Positions 21,345-31,821 of a stretch of DNA of 64,000 nt are shown piece by piece. Where the stretch lies: NCBI GenBank assembly GCA_037367405.1, contig JAZKJV010000687.1:806001-870000 (forward strand). Direction: 5' to 3'. The position numbers and the translations under genes are program-made. The stretch comes from Ottelia alismoides (lineage: Eukaryota; Streptophyta; Magnoliopsida; Alismatales; Hydrocharitaceae). The notes under the pieces were generated by a model. It did not search any database. It saw only the letters and a program-made list of their open reading frames with translations, and was not told where the DNA came from. Position 1 is the stretch's first letter. Every line of letters starts with the position of its first letter.

Positions 21345-22611
21345 CTAAATGCCATGCTCATCATCACCCGTGACAATAATATCATCAACATAGACAAGGA
21401 TAGCAACAGTACCTCTATGTGTCCTCTGAACAAAAAGTGAGTGATCCGCGGTGAAACGAGCAAACCCCTGATGCTCTATCAACTCTGAAAGCTTCGGGTA
21501 CCAAGCTCTCGGACTCTGCTTCAGGCCGTAAATTGCCTTGTGGAGCCTACACACTTCTGAGAACCCCCCCCCCCCAACAACAAACCCCGGCGGTTGCTGC
21601 ATATAAACCTCCTCCTGTAGATCTCCATATAGAAAAGCATTCTTCACATCAAGTTGGTAAAGAGGCCAGTCCCGTGAAACAGTAACTGATACGAGAATGC
21701 ACAATGTCGACTGTCTGACCACAGGAGAGAATGTATCCTGATAGTCCACTCCATAAGTCTGGGTGAATCCACGTGCTACAAGTCGTGCCTTGTAGCGATC
21801 CACATTGCCATCTGCTCGCTGCTTCACCATAAAGATCCATTTGCTCCCCACAACAGAGATGCATCTGGAGGGGCAGAAACAACACTCCAGGTACCACGAG
21901 ACTGCAAAGCGGTCATCTCCTCCTCCATGGCAAGTCACCAACTGTTATCCTGTATGGCCTTCTGATATGTTTGTGGAATAGAAACAGCTTAGAGGCCTAT
22001 AACGAACCTCATATACTCATCTGAAAGATGTCCCGGGGACACATGCGCAGCTAGAGGATACGTTGCATAGTTGTGATGCGGCTTCCTCAAGGCAATAGGT
22101 AAATCGAGGTCATCTGTCTGTCCGTTCTCTGGTATCAGCACCTCCTGTGTATTCTCCTGTGGATCAAGCATAGCACCAGTGCCATCAGTAGAAACAATGC
22201 GTTCATTACATACCTGGGGCGTGTTGGATGACGGGGAAGGCGCAGGAGCAGAGGGGTGAGTAGAAGACCTGTGAATATAAAACTGAGGTAGGAATTGGTT
22301 TAAGGTAGACGGAGGTGGAGGTGGTGGAGGCGGTGGAGGTAGAGGTGATATAGACTTAACATGAGGAGATGGTGGTGGAGATAGCGGAGGTGGAGGAATA
22401 AAGATATCCTCACCAGAGTCAGCATTAGACAACTTGTCACTTGTAGGAGAAAAATACATAATAGACCCAAAAAATGTAACATCAACACTAACATAATATT
22501 TTCTCCCAACATGATCAAAACATCTATACCCTTTTCGGGTACGAGAATAACAGTGAACACACATTTGACAGCTCTAGGAGAGAGCTTGTCACGACCCGGA
22601 GTAAAATTGTG
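21345..22611 (-). pseudogene. pol: Copia A: hinge and reverse transcriptase core
   Basis: Downstream of integrase, 22564-21989 holds the TRKGYRCFDHVGRKYYVSVDV block and a proline-rich hinge of PPPPLSPPPSPH type. The reverse transcriptase at 21941-21345 has GSKWIFMVKQRADGNVDRYK, ARLVARGFTQTYGVDYQDTF, LDVKNAFLYGDLQEEVYMQQ and YVDDIIVTGDD; the catalytic YVDD is encoded at 21381-21392. A run of 14 C residues near 21567 encodes extra glycines in a variable loop. Its start and end are in different frames. Confidence 0.9.
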
Positions 22612-23046
22612 CAAGGTTGCAAAAGTCGGTAGTCGGTACTCGGTCGGTTGGGTCACTGACTAAGGATTAATCGGCAGTCGGGCGACTAATCGGATTTAGT
22701 CGGGCTTTAATCGGCTTTGAATTTTATGATTATTTTAAATATATAACTCATGTTTATACATATATTTACATGGATTTTGTATATTTTTATACTACCATAA
22801 TAAAATAAAGAAAGTAATTGAATTTAAATAAAACATTAAGCATATTATAATAAGTTTGCTTATAAAAAAGCAAAACACTGAGCTTCAAAAAAAAAAAGCA
22901 AAACATTAAAAAAACATGGTATCTCCAAGCAAAAATTGGTCGATTAGTGTACCTAGTCGGAATTAGTCGGTACTCGGTCGGCCACCCTACTGACTAGACT
23001 AGTCGGACCTACTAGTCGGGCCAGTCGAGCGACTTTTACAACAATG
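22612..23046. mobile_element. hAT-like MITE rich in GTCGG/CGACTA, copy 1
   Basis: An 8-bp duplication, AAATTGTG, lies at 22604-22611 and 23047-23054. The 435-bp element has imperfect inverted ends, CAAGGTTGCAAAAGTCGG on the left and CATTGTTGTAAAAGTCGC on the right read inward. Both subterminal regions are filled with AGTCGG, GACTAGTC and CGACTAAT words, while the middle is AT-rich and non-coding. It interrupts the Copia A integrase-hinge junction. A second copy lies at 50522-50979. Confidence 0.92.
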
Positions 23047-23982
23047 AAATTGTGGACAAAAGCCACAGAACAAATACCATGGAAGTAAGGGAGAATAAGT
23101 CCTCAGGAAATGCAATCAAGAAAGGAACTTTTTCTCCAAGGGTAGTAGACGGCATGCGGTTCACCAAGTAACAAGAAGTGAGAACCGATCCCCCAAAATG
23201 AATGAGGAGCTCGACTATGAATCAAAAGAGTCCTCGTGACATCCAAAAGATGACGGTGTTTGCGTTCAGCAACACAGTTCTGTTGTGAAGTGTAAGCACA
23301 CGAAGTTTGATGAACAACAGCAATAGATATGAGGAAGTACGACAACTGTAAAGTGGAAAAGTCCAAAGCATTGTCACAACAACAACAAAGCCTTTTCCCA
23401 CAATTAAGTAGGGTCGGCTACATGGATTCTTTGCCTCCATTCAACGCGAATAAATTTCACATTAGCTGAAAAAATGTTCTTGATCTCAATAAGAAAAGAT
23501 TTAATCACAGGACCAGCTTCAGACTTATTCTTTAACAGGAAAACCCAAGATAATCTAGAGAAATCATCCACAACAACAATATAGAACCGATGTCCCTGAT
23601 GATCAGGAACACGATTAGGACCCCAGATATCAAAATGAAGCAACTCAAACAGTTGACTACTGTGATGACTCTGACGACTCGGAAACGAGGAATGATGATG
23701 CTTCCCAAGCTGACACGCCTCGCACTCCAAGGAAGTACGGGTAGAGATCTATGAGAGGACATGACATAACTTCTGTAGAGGAAGGTGTCCAAAGTGGAGA
23801 TGTCATATGAAAGGAGAAACAGAACTAGACGGGATAGTAGCAGCACCAGCATACAGAGGCTGGACAAGTCCGTAAAGCCCTCTCTGCTCATGACCACATC
23901 TAATCACCCTGTCCGGGAGTATGTCCTGAAACACAAGAGAAGAAGGATCAAATAAGGCACAACAATGTAAATCTTTTGTAAT
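23047..23982 (-). pseudogene. pol: Copia A: GAG-pre-integrase and integrase
   Basis: Reading downward from 23982: ITKDLHC, GLYGLVQPLYAG, LHFGHLPLQKLCHVL, then the zinc-binding CEACQLGKHHHSSFPSRQ, the DIWGPNRVPDHQGHRFYIVV block with the first catalytic Asp, and DDFSRLSWVFLLKNKSEAG to about 23460. After the RTE fragment the frame changes and continues as LQLSYFLISIAVVHQTSCAY and ERKHRHLLDVTRTLL with the third catalytic residue E. From gag down to 23450 the frame stays the same and is broken only by stop codons, including TAG near 23983 and one near 23748. Confidence 0.9.
23376..23448 (-). mobile_element. RTE-type LINE 3' end (or SINE tail) inserted in integrase
   Basis: On the minus strand about 73 bp matches the end of the RTE fragment at 40589-40650 (AATCCATGTAGCCGACC, then a GGGAAAAGGC segment) and finishes with a (TTG)n tail, which on the plus strand is CAACAACAACAA at the left edge. 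The very short, 3'-only form shows severe 5' truncation. A SINE using the same 3' end is an alternative. Confidence 0.75.
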
Positions 23983-25281
23983 CTAGCAAATAGACAAAAG
24001 ATTCATCCGAAATGCTGGAGCAAGTAAGACATTCTGCAAACGCATCGAGGGAGCTAGAACAATCTCCTCATGTCCAACAATGGGTAGATGAACCCCATTG
24101 GCAATGACCACTGATCTACTAGGAGGGATAGGCCTATAAGAAGTAATTTGTGCTTGATCGCCACACATATCATGAGATGCTCCAGAGTCCATGATCCAAT
24201 CAAGACAAATCTGAACTGCTACCACTGGTAAGGGCATAAGCAATACCGGACGAGCTCGAAGAGGCTCTAGCAGCATGTGCGACATCTGAAGAACCTGCAG
24301 TCTAGTAGGAGTAGTCAATATCTCTCGTAGTCTTTAAACAATATCATCAAAGCGTACATCATGAACTGGAGCATGAGTAGAAGTAGGCTCGGTCTGCTCA
24401 GCAACTCGGGCAGACGCAGGATACCCATGCTTCTGATAGCATGTCTCCTTAGAATGACTAGGACGGTGGCAATGTGAACATGGACCTCGTTGACGTCCTC
24501 CTCCTCGACCACGTGGTCCTCGGCCATGAAACTGTGAGGTACCCTCTCTGCCACGAGAGGTTGCCATAGCAGAGGGAGTCTGAGCCACAGTAGTAGATGA
24601 AGTAGTAATTCTACTCAACCTCTTGTAAACCTCCTCCATTGGAGGTATCATCTCTCTAGTAAGTAGTTGAGTACGTGTTGCATCGTAGTCAGAGTCCAGA
24701 GATGACATAAACACTCCTGTCGTAGTAGCATTCATATATGCCTCCTGCTGCTCAGTGCTAGTAGTAATAGGCATGAAGCTATGCAGACGCTCAAACATGC
24801 CTCTAAGATGCGAGAAGTGTGCATGGAGAGGTCGACCATTCTGCTTGATCGAAAAAATATCAAACTGCAACTGTAGAATTTTGCTCTCATTCTTTGCCTG
24901 CCCATACATCTCTGCTAAGATGTCCCACATAGCCCTTGTTTTGGCTTGATTGACAATATCATTGGCAATCTCCGTGGTGAGCGTCCCGGAGAGCCAAATG
25001 CGAGCATAGGCATCATCTTGCTTCCAATAAGCATTAGCCCCAATCTTGTCCTCTGGCTCTAGATCCGTCAGAATGTGCTCGTTGTTATGGCACTGCATCA
25101 GGGTGCGAAACTGCATGGACCACAACTCGTAGTTGATCCCATCCATCTTCACGATGGGAGCCGGGCCCTTGAAGGCACCGGACGATGAAAAAACATCACC
25201 TTTGTTCTCTGATATGGTAGCAAGAACGTCGATATCCGGAACAAAACTAAGGAGTAGACTGCTCTGAATAAGTCTACACAA
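23983..25281 (-). pseudogene. gag: Copia A: gag and protease
   Basis: The gag frame from 25281 to 24334 is uninterrupted for 315 codons. It has NYELWSMQFRTLM, MWDILAEMYGQAKNESKILQ, HAHFSHLRGMFERLHSFMPI and a CX2CX4HX4C zinc knuckle (CSHCHRPSHSKETC, about residues 268-281), which together form the nucleocapsid protein. A TAA at 24334 ends it, but the same frame continues into the protease with WIMDSGASHDMCG (active-site DSG) near 24190 and NVLLAPAFRMNLLSIC. The stretch between the stop and the protease looks frameshifted twice. The ATG used in life cannot be fixed because the leader is deleted. Confidence 0.92.
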
Positions 25282-25396
25282 TCATATATAGAGGATTGGT
25301 TATATCTGTAGACTCATACAACCATCCTCATCTCTTGTTATTGAAGGCTAAAGTCGCAAGTCGGAAGACTCATACAACCATCCTCATATCTTGTTA

Positions 25397-25514
25397 TTCA
25401 TGAGATCACAGGACTTTCTTATATAGGAGAAGAGCCCTTAGGTAAATTGCATGACAGATACATAAAGAAAATGAAATAGAAAATAAAGACCAAAGATGTA
25501 CGATAATCTCAACA
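25397..25514 (-). repeat. 5' LTR of Copia A (truncated)
   Basis: It matches 20316-20433 of the other LTR from TGTTGAGATT (minus strand) to TCTCATGA and is then cut. To its left, gag starts after about 115 bp with a tandem repeat of a CTCATACAACCATCCTCAT segment. Confidence 0.85.
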
Positions 25515-25517
25515 AAG

Positions 25518-25529
25518 TGGTATCAGAGT
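25518..25529 (+). other. Primer-binding site of element D
   Basis: TGGTATCAGAGT is complementary to the initiator-Met tRNA 3' end. It follows the LTR end after the 2-nt AG once Copia A is removed, which confirms that 9339-20285 and 25515-25975 belong together. Confidence 0.8.
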
Positions 25530-25569
25530 AGGTTTCTTGATTCGGAGTAAAGCATCGATCTTAGAACTG

Positions 25570-25975
25570 ATGGTAGCTACAAGCAACTTTGGCGATATCA
25601 ATCACGAAAGCCAATTTATTGTACGCCATCCTCACTATGATGGTATAAGTTATTCCTGTTGGAGGGTACATATGCAAATATTTTTGAAGACAATTGATTA
25701 TGAAGTTTGGAATATTATTGAATGCAAGTATGTAAAGCCGACCCCAACTGTTGAAACCCCTTTGTCTAATGCGGACAAGAAAAACGTTACATACAACTTA
25801 AAAGCTATAAACTCTATCTTTTGCCTTATCACCAAAGAAGAGTTCAATTGAGATATGAAGGCACAACAAGGTAAAACCGTAAAAGAAACAAGAATCAACC
25901 TCCTACAACAAAGGTACGAACTTTTCAAAATGGAATCTAGTGATTCTATACGAGATATGTAAACCAGATTTTTGC
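25570..25975 (+). pseudogene. gag: Element D gag, N-terminal part
   Basis: This is a UBN2/retrotrans-gag domain of the Sirevirus/Copia type, the structural protein of the virus-like particle. It reads MVATSNFGDINHESQFIVRH, a YSCWRVHMQIFLKTIDYEVW block, and NADKKNVTYNLKAINSIFCL. Then a stop (TGA, about 25850) is followed by KAQQGKTVKETRINLLQQRY and ELFKMESSDSIRDM, another stop and TRF. It ends where the repeat at 25974 begins, so the rest of gag and all of pol are missing. Confidence 0.8.
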
Positions 25976-26455
25976 GTTAAGTAGCCGACAACCAGCGTAA
26001 AACATAGTCGAATCTTTCAACATGGATTTGATAAGAATCCGTGTAGTCGGCTCTACTTAAATTGGAAGAAGGGTTTACCTTTTTTCTTATGCGGTTTTTT
26101 TGTACGATAGCCTCTCCTATTTCAATCAAAATTCTTTACTATTTTTCAAAACTCATGGCCCTCCTTTTTTCTTCACGTCACACCAATAGGGCCTTTTTTT
26201 GGCCCTTTTCTTTTTTTTCCACTTCCAGAACTAGGCCTACAGCCCTTTATTCATTTTGTGTATTGTAGAAGAGGCCTAATGTGAGCCCAATAATCAGAAC
26301 AGTAGCCCTTCTTCGGAGCCCTTCTCCCCCCCCCCCCCTTTCTCAGTGTATGAAATCCAATTGGGCCCTCTCCTCCTTTCCTTTTTATTTCTAGAACTGG
26401 CCACATATGGACCCTTTCGCTGCCTTTGTTCTCCGCATTTTTTCCTTAAAGGCTA
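25974..26455. repeat. Repeat unit shared with 2627-3110 (copy 2)
   Basis: The first ~105 bp is the 3' part of the SINE (starting at GCGTTAAGTAGC, without the polymerase III boxes), and the rest matches 2739-3103, including ATGGCCCTCC and GGCCTACAGCCC segments. A run of about 14 C residues near 26326 has no counterpart in copy 1. The right end stops at AAAGGC, where copy 1 continues, so something was inserted or deleted there. Confidence 0.7.
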
Positions 26456-27003
26456 TGGAGAAGAGAAACGAATGAGAATGTTTATTCCATACGGCTAGGG
26501 TCTCTTATATAAAGAGAAAACCCTCGAGAGTATAAGAAGAAAAATACATAAATACCCTCGAAGGGTTACAGAAGAGTTAGAAGTGTCAAAGCGGACTAGG
26601 TAGCATCACAGCAGCTTACTGGGAATATATATGGCGACTAGAAGAGGCAACTAAGACTTCGACAAATCCTCTAAAGAAGGATAATCCCCGCCTGAGAAAA
26701 GATAGGAAAATAAAGGGGACAAAGGCCAGGACCGACTAATATCAAGTGATGTGAGGCAAGGCATAGAAAAGAGAGCTTCGAAAAGTGTAGACTAAGCCCT
26801 CTCTCTTGCCTTATTATCTCACAAGATGCTCTGAAGAAAAGGGCGACCATCGAGCCCTTCCCCCCATAGACCACGGACAATTAGAAATGGCAACCCGTCG
26901 GTCTCCTTTTCCCTCCCCCTTGAAAAAGAGATCGGAATTCTTCTTTCCCTGCTGAGGAAAAAGCATAGAGGAGGGCAGATTGGGGTTCTTTTCAAGCTGA
27001 GAA
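26456..27003 (-). repeat. LTR-like piece and unassigned sequence
   Basis: 26456 to about 26660 resembles the start of the Copia C LTR in layout on the plus strand: TGGAGAAGAGAAACGAATGAG, a GGGTCTCTTATATAAAGAG promoter segment, and AAAATACATAAATACC. It may be a diverged solo LTR in minus orientation. From 26660 to 27003 I see no known protein or repeat; the open frames there lack family resemblance. Confidence 0.4.
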
Positions 27004-28860
27004 TCATGATGAGGCAAAGACAGACAAAAACACACTTAACAGCTCTGGGAGAGAGAGCTTGTCACGACCAGGAGAGACACCATGAATAAATGCAACAGAA
27101 CCAAACGCGCGATGTGTAAGGGAGAAAAGATCCTCTCGGGAAATGCAATCGAGAAAGGAATCTTCTCTCCCAACACAGATGAGGGCATGCGGTTCACTAG
27201 ATAGCATGCAGTGACGATAGCATCTCTCCAGTAATCGTGAGGAGCATGACTCTGTATCAGCAAGGTTCTGGCCACATCAAGTAAGTGACGACGTTTCCAC
27301 TCGACAACACCATTCTGCTGGGAAGTATAAGCACATGAGGTCTAATGAACAATGCCAGAGATCTAAGGAACTCAGAAAGTTGTAAAGTGTTGAACTCTAA
27401 AGTGTTATCGGAACGAAGGTATTTGACCTTTGTAGAAAAAATATTCATTATCTCATTAATAAAATATTTGATCATAGATCCAGCCTCAGACTTATTCTCA
27501 ATAAAAAGATCCAGGAAAGTCTAGAACAATCATCGACAGCAACTAGATAAAAACGGTGTCCCTGGTGATCAGGAACACGACTCGGACCCCAAATGTCTAA
27601 TGTAGGAGTTCAAATAATTAAGAATTGCTCCGACTCTGATGAGATGGAAAGGACGAACGGTGATGCTTCCGAAGCTGGCATGCCTCAGACTGGTAAGAGG
27701 ATCTCGTAGAAATCTGAGGGAGAACATGACACAGCTTCTACAGAGGAAGGTGGCCAAAACGAAGGTACCATAGATAAGGTGAGACTGGTTCAGTAGGTAT
27801 AGTAGTGACACTAACAAGAGGAGGTTGGACCAATCTATAAAGCCCCTGCTGCTCACGGTCAAATCCAAACAGCATGCCTATGAGTATGTTCTGAAGCACA
27901 AAAGACGAAGGGTCAAAAATGGCATGACAATGCAGATCCTTAGTAATTTGACTAATGGAAAGTAAATTCTTCTGCAAGTCAGGAGAATATAAAACATTTT
28001 GCAGGCAGATGGACGGCGTCAAATGTACGTCCATTGTCCTTAGCAGTGTCAACCCATCTGCCAGGTGGTATGGTCCTGTAGGACCTCAGCTATGATCTGT
28101 CTCCACACGGTAGTGTGAAGCACCAGAATCCACAATCCACTCTGTCATGTCTGCACCAGTACTACCAATAAAAACATAGGCGATACCTGAGGAGCTCAAA
28201 AAGGCTTTGGTTGCGGCTGTGATATATGTAGTGGCGGTGCCTGTAGTAGGAGTTATGATCTCTCGAATACGAGAGACAATATCATCCAGGCGAGGATTGG
28301 CCTGGGAAGCTGTAATCTCTGAAGGCGCAATCTGTTTTTCTATACGACCAGAGACAGGATATCCATGCATACTTCTGGTAGCATGTATCCTCTACATGTC
28401 CAGGATTGGCCGTAATAAGCATGTAGCTATGAAGCTTCTCAAACATGCCACGGAGCGAAGAGTAGTACACATGCAGAGGACGACCATTCTGCTTAAAATT
28501 ATAGATATCGAACTATAGTTGAAGGATGTTGGCCTCATTCTTCGCTTGAGCATAGGTGGATGCCAAAATATCCCACATCGCTTTGGCAGTGGACTGATTC
28601 AGAATATCATTGGCTATCTCTGTGGTAAGGTTCACGCAAAGCCAAACACGTGTATACACATCATCTTGCTTCCAAGAAGCATTTGCTCCAGTCTTATATG
28701 TTGGCTCTGGATCTGTCAGGATGTGCTCCTTGTTGCACTAAATGAGCGTGAGAAACTGCATGGACCACAAGTCATAGTTGGTCCCATCCATCTTAACGAT
28801 GGAAGTCGGGCCCTTGAAGGCTCTGAACGAAAAAATATCACTCGTGTTCTATGACATGAC
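27004..28860 (-). pseudogene. pol: Copia E gag-protease-integrase remnant
   Basis: Blocks from high to low coordinates are degraded gag (LHAYYGQSWTCRGYMLP-type remnants near 28400), protease EWIVDSGASHYRVETD at about 28110-28095, NVLYSPDLQKNLLSISQITK at 27990-27930, the RFGHLPL and zinc-binding area near 27740, a DIWGP region that is frameshifted, and the integrase C-terminal half with ARTLLIQSHAPHDYWRDAIV and CYLVNRMPSSVLGEKIPF at 27275-27130. Many stops and frameshifts, more than in A or B, mark it as older. Confidence 0.82.
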
Positions 28861-29135
28861 GGAAAAACGGCTGACCAACGGAACTCAATTGGGGAGTAGA
28901 TCGATATAAACAAGTCTACATGATCATAAGGAGGATTGGTTGCACGTGTAGACTCATACAACCATCCACACCAATCTCAGATGTTCTCTACAACCGGAAA
29001 ACGTGATTTATAGGTATGAAACCGCATTCTCCGGTCAAAATCAGACCGACTCAAATTGCAGATCAAGCCGTAGGAGCGTGCGGAGGTGCACGGGAGAGTC
29101 GGTGGCGGCCGGGGGAGCTGGGGGCAGTTGCCTGG
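27004..29135 (-). mobile_element. Copia retrotransposon E (reverse), internal fragment
   Basis: On the minus strand a leader, gag, protease, GAG-pre-integrase and integrase are present in order and resemble Copia A and B. The element is truncated near 27004, just past the integrase, and on the right its GC-rich leader is cut at 29135 by the Gypsy LTR. The missing 5' LTR should lie beyond the right end of the window if the Gypsy insertion was simple. Confidence 0.82.
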
Positions 29136-29484
29136 TGATGAATCTGCATTTCATCATCTTTATTCATTTATTTTCGCTTAAAATCCCTTATAAAACACAT
29201 GTAAATATCACTAGATTAATTATCTTACTAACTCTAATTCTTGTATAAATACTGTATATTTATCTCTATTTTACCTAAAATAAAATAAAGAAAGAAATAA
29301 AGGGAAAATAAAGAAAATAAAAGACTGTATATATGCAATAGATACAGGCTGAATCAGACCCCGAGAGGTCAAGACTTGATCTAATCGACAAGGAATAAAG
29401 TAGGGGGAGATAAGGCCTAACTACCAGAAAATTCATTTGTCACCTATATTTATTGATCATTTGTACAATAGTGTCTATATTACA
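29136..29484 (+). repeat. Gypsy 5' LTR, segment 1
   Basis: It aligns with 62030-62389 of the 3' LTR. It starts TGATGAATC, with CCTGG directly outside, and ends TATTACA at the Copia B insertion point. Confidence 0.92.
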
Positions 29485-29635
29485 TGTTGGGAAAATAGAA
29501 AGAGTTGTTTATTCCTTGGGCCCTAGGCTCTCTTATATAGGGACAAGCCTATGGGCAAATTACATAAAGTGTACAGAAGAACATGAAAATAAATAAACGA
29601 TACACATATATGAAATATATCTCCACACACACACA
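29485..29635 (-). repeat. 3' LTR of Copia B
   Basis: This is about 150 bp and ends in a CA repeat on the plus strand just before the polypurine tract (CCCCCTCAAGATGGAG). A CTCTTATATAGGG promoter segment lies near 29530. Confidence 0.85.
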
Positions 29636-29957
29636 CCCCCTCAAGATGGAGCATAGATATCTACCATGCTCAGCTTGGATAAACACTTCTGGAAGGGCTC
29701 TCTCAATAGGGCTTTAGTGAAAATGTCCATCGTCTTGTCCCTTGAGCTGACATGAGATGTAGAAATGAATCCCTTCTGGATCATGTCGCATATATAATGG
29801 AAATCAACCTCTCAATGTGCTTTGTCTTCTCATGAAAAGCAGGGTTATTAGCAATGAATAAGGCTGGATGATTGTCACATTCTAGCGACATGAGAAGATG
29901 TACATCTATATGTAGATCCGTTAGGACTGCTTGAACCCACATCATTTCTGTACATGC

Positions 29958-31335
29958 TTAGGCCATAGCTCTGTACTCAGATTCGGCACTAGATCTAGCA
30001 ACCACAATTTGCTTCTTACTTTTCTGTGAGACGAGAGAATCTCCAACAAATGTAGCTAACCCTGATGTAGACTTCATGTCCTTGGGGCACCCTGCATAAT
30101 CTGCAACTGCACATGCTGAGATAGTCATAGAATCACCCCTTTTAAATAGCAGCCCCGCACCTGGAGATGATTTGAGATACCTTAGTATCATCTGTATAGC
30201 ATCCATATGAACTTGACGAGGTTGTACCATGAATTGGCTTACCCGACTGACTGCAAGTCTGGTAACGGTAACATAAAGAAGCTTTCCCACCAACTCTTTG
30301 TATCTTCTCATGTCCACCTCATTAGTATCATCATCATAAAGCGTCATACTTGGATCCATGGGTGTAGTCACAGGTCGACATCCAAGCATTCCCGTGACAC
30401 TCAACAAATCAGTGACATACTTCCCCTGAGCCATCACAAACCCATGTTGGTTTCTGGTAAACTACAATCCCAAAAAGTATCTTAGAGCTCCCAGATCCTT
30501 GGTAACAAACTCACGACCCAGAAATTCTTTTGCACTTTTTATTCCCTGCATATCATCTCATGTAATAAGTATATCATCAACATATACCATAATAGCAGTC
30601 ATACCTCTGGAGGTTCTCTATGTAAAAAGAGAGTGATATGCATTCGACCGTTTGAACACCTATTTCTCAAACAATTCTGAGAGCTTCTGGAACCAAGCTA
30701 TACGGCTCTGCTTAACGGCATAGATTGCCTTATGAAGTCTACATACCTGTGAACATTCCCCCTCAACAGCAAACCCCAGCAGTTGTTGCATGTAGACTTC
30801 CTCCTGTCACCATACAGAAATGCATTCGTGACATACAATTGAAACTGGGGCCAATCTCGAATCACAACAACAGATAGAAGATCCGTAAGGTGGAACGTCG
30901 AGCAATTGGGGAGAACGTGTCAAGATAATCCACCCCATATGTCTGAGTAAATCCTCGTGCAACTAGTCGAACCTTGTACATGTCAATGCTACCATCTGCA
31001 TTGTGCTTCACCGTAAAAATCCATTTACAACTTACTATAGATGCTTCAGCGGGAGCTGGGCCAACACTCCAAGTACCTCTCAACTGAAGGGCAGCCATCT
31101 CCTCTTCCATAGCTAATCGCCACCGACTATCCTGCAGAGCCTCCTGATAACTCTGTGGAATTGTCACGATTGACAATGCAACTATAAAATTCCTGAAATC
31201 GTCAGTCAAGCGATCAAAGGAGACCATGGATGCTATAGGATATGATGCACAGCTGCGGAGTTTCAAAAAAAATGATGCACAGCTGCGTTTCTTCTTCCCA
31301 AGCACAATAGATAAGTCCAAATCAGCAACCCCCAC
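29958..31335 (-). pseudogene. pol: Copia B reverse transcriptase and RNase H
   Basis: From 31335 downward: SYQEALQDSRWRLAMEEEMA, CKWIFTVKHNADGSIDMYKV, RLVARGFTQTYGVDYLDTFS, then a frameshifted stretch near 30850. YVDDILIT is readable with YVDD at 30573-30584, and RNase H runs from 30437 with VTDLLSVTGMLGCRP, KLLYVTVTRLAVSRVSQFM, a degraded ACAVADYAGCPKDMKSTSG and KKQIVVARSSAESEYRAMA. Below 29958 the RNase H C-terminal block runs in another frame. It is inactive because of several frameshifts. Confidence 0.9.
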
Positions 31336-31404
31336 GTTTGTCCCCTGTAAAGAGTCCTGCTCAGGTAGATCTCCAGAGCCATCGTTAGAAATTGTGTATT
31401 CAGA

Positions 31405-31604
31405 TTATACCTCACATGTGTTAGATGATGAGCGGTGACTATGAGCAGAAGTAGGCCGGCGGGTATATTGATGCGGCAAAGGAGGAACTGGAACCGTAGT
31501 AGGTGGTGGAGGTGGATGTGGCAGCGGTGGTGGTGGTGGTGGTGATGGTGGTGGTGGTGGTGAGGAAAGTGGCGATGGTAGTGGTGGCATCTATATTTCA
31601 TCAT
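31405..31604 (-). other. Proline-rich hinge of Copia B with GGT/GGA repeat
   Basis: On the plus strand a GGTGGTGGT-type trinucleotide run at 31500-31575 encodes on the minus strand a stretch of mostly proline with serine and leucine. Copia A has a similar hinge at the same place, between integrase and reverse transcriptase. The run is a microsatellite-like coding repeat. Confidence 0.75.
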
Positions 31605-31821
31605 CAGATGTTGAAGAAGTTTACCGATTTCCTGTAGGAGAAAAGTACATTACATACTCGAAAAATGTGATGTCAGCACTAACACAGTACTTCTTGCGCA
31701 ATGGATCATAACATATGTACCCATTTTGTGTCCTGCAATACCCGACAAAGTCACACTTGACAGCTCTAGGAGAGAGCTTGTCAATCCCTTGTGACAACTG
31801 GTGGACAAACGCAACTGAGCC

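Larger units (their letters stand above)
20290..25514 (-). mobile_element. Ty1-copia retrotransposon A (reverse), nearly complete
   Basis: A 5-bp duplication, AAGTG, lies at 20285-20289 and 25515-25519. The minus-strand 3' LTR is 20290-20433 (144 bp, TGTTGAGG to TCCAACA). The 5' LTR at about 25397-25514 is truncated, lacking roughly its last 27 bp together with the primer site and the usual GC-rich leader, so a deletion joined the LTR to gag. Order on the minus strand is gag, protease, integrase, proline-rich hinge, reverse transcriptase, RNase H, polypurine tract. It carries an hAT-like MITE (22612-23046) and an RTE LINE end (23376-23448). Confidence 0.93.
9339..25975 (+). mobile_element. 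Sirevirus-like Copia element D (5' part, split twice)
   Basis: Removing two insertions joins 9339-10289, 19764-20285 and 25515-25975 into one forward sequence: a 5' LTR of about 1.47 kb beginning TGTTAGAATC and ending TTGTCA, a 2-nt gap, a primer-binding site TGGTATCAGAGT, and the first ~135 codons of gag. The interruptions are L1-1 (duplication AAGTATTTACATATC) and Copia A (duplication AAGTG). A long LTR with a palindrome array upstream of the TATA box and a UBN2-type gag fit the Sirevirus lineage. The element stops abruptly at 25975, so pol and the 3' LTR are absent. Confidence 0.75.

Noticed and set aside
22612..23046. Possible CRISPR or origin-like array of GTCGG words
   Set aside because: Repeats are short, in both orientations, irregularly spaced and bounded by inverted repeats and an 8-bp duplication, which defines a MITE.
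31405..31590. Extensin or proline-rich host protein
   Set aside because: It is the hinge of Copia B between integrase and reverse transcriptase; Copia A has the same kind of hinge.
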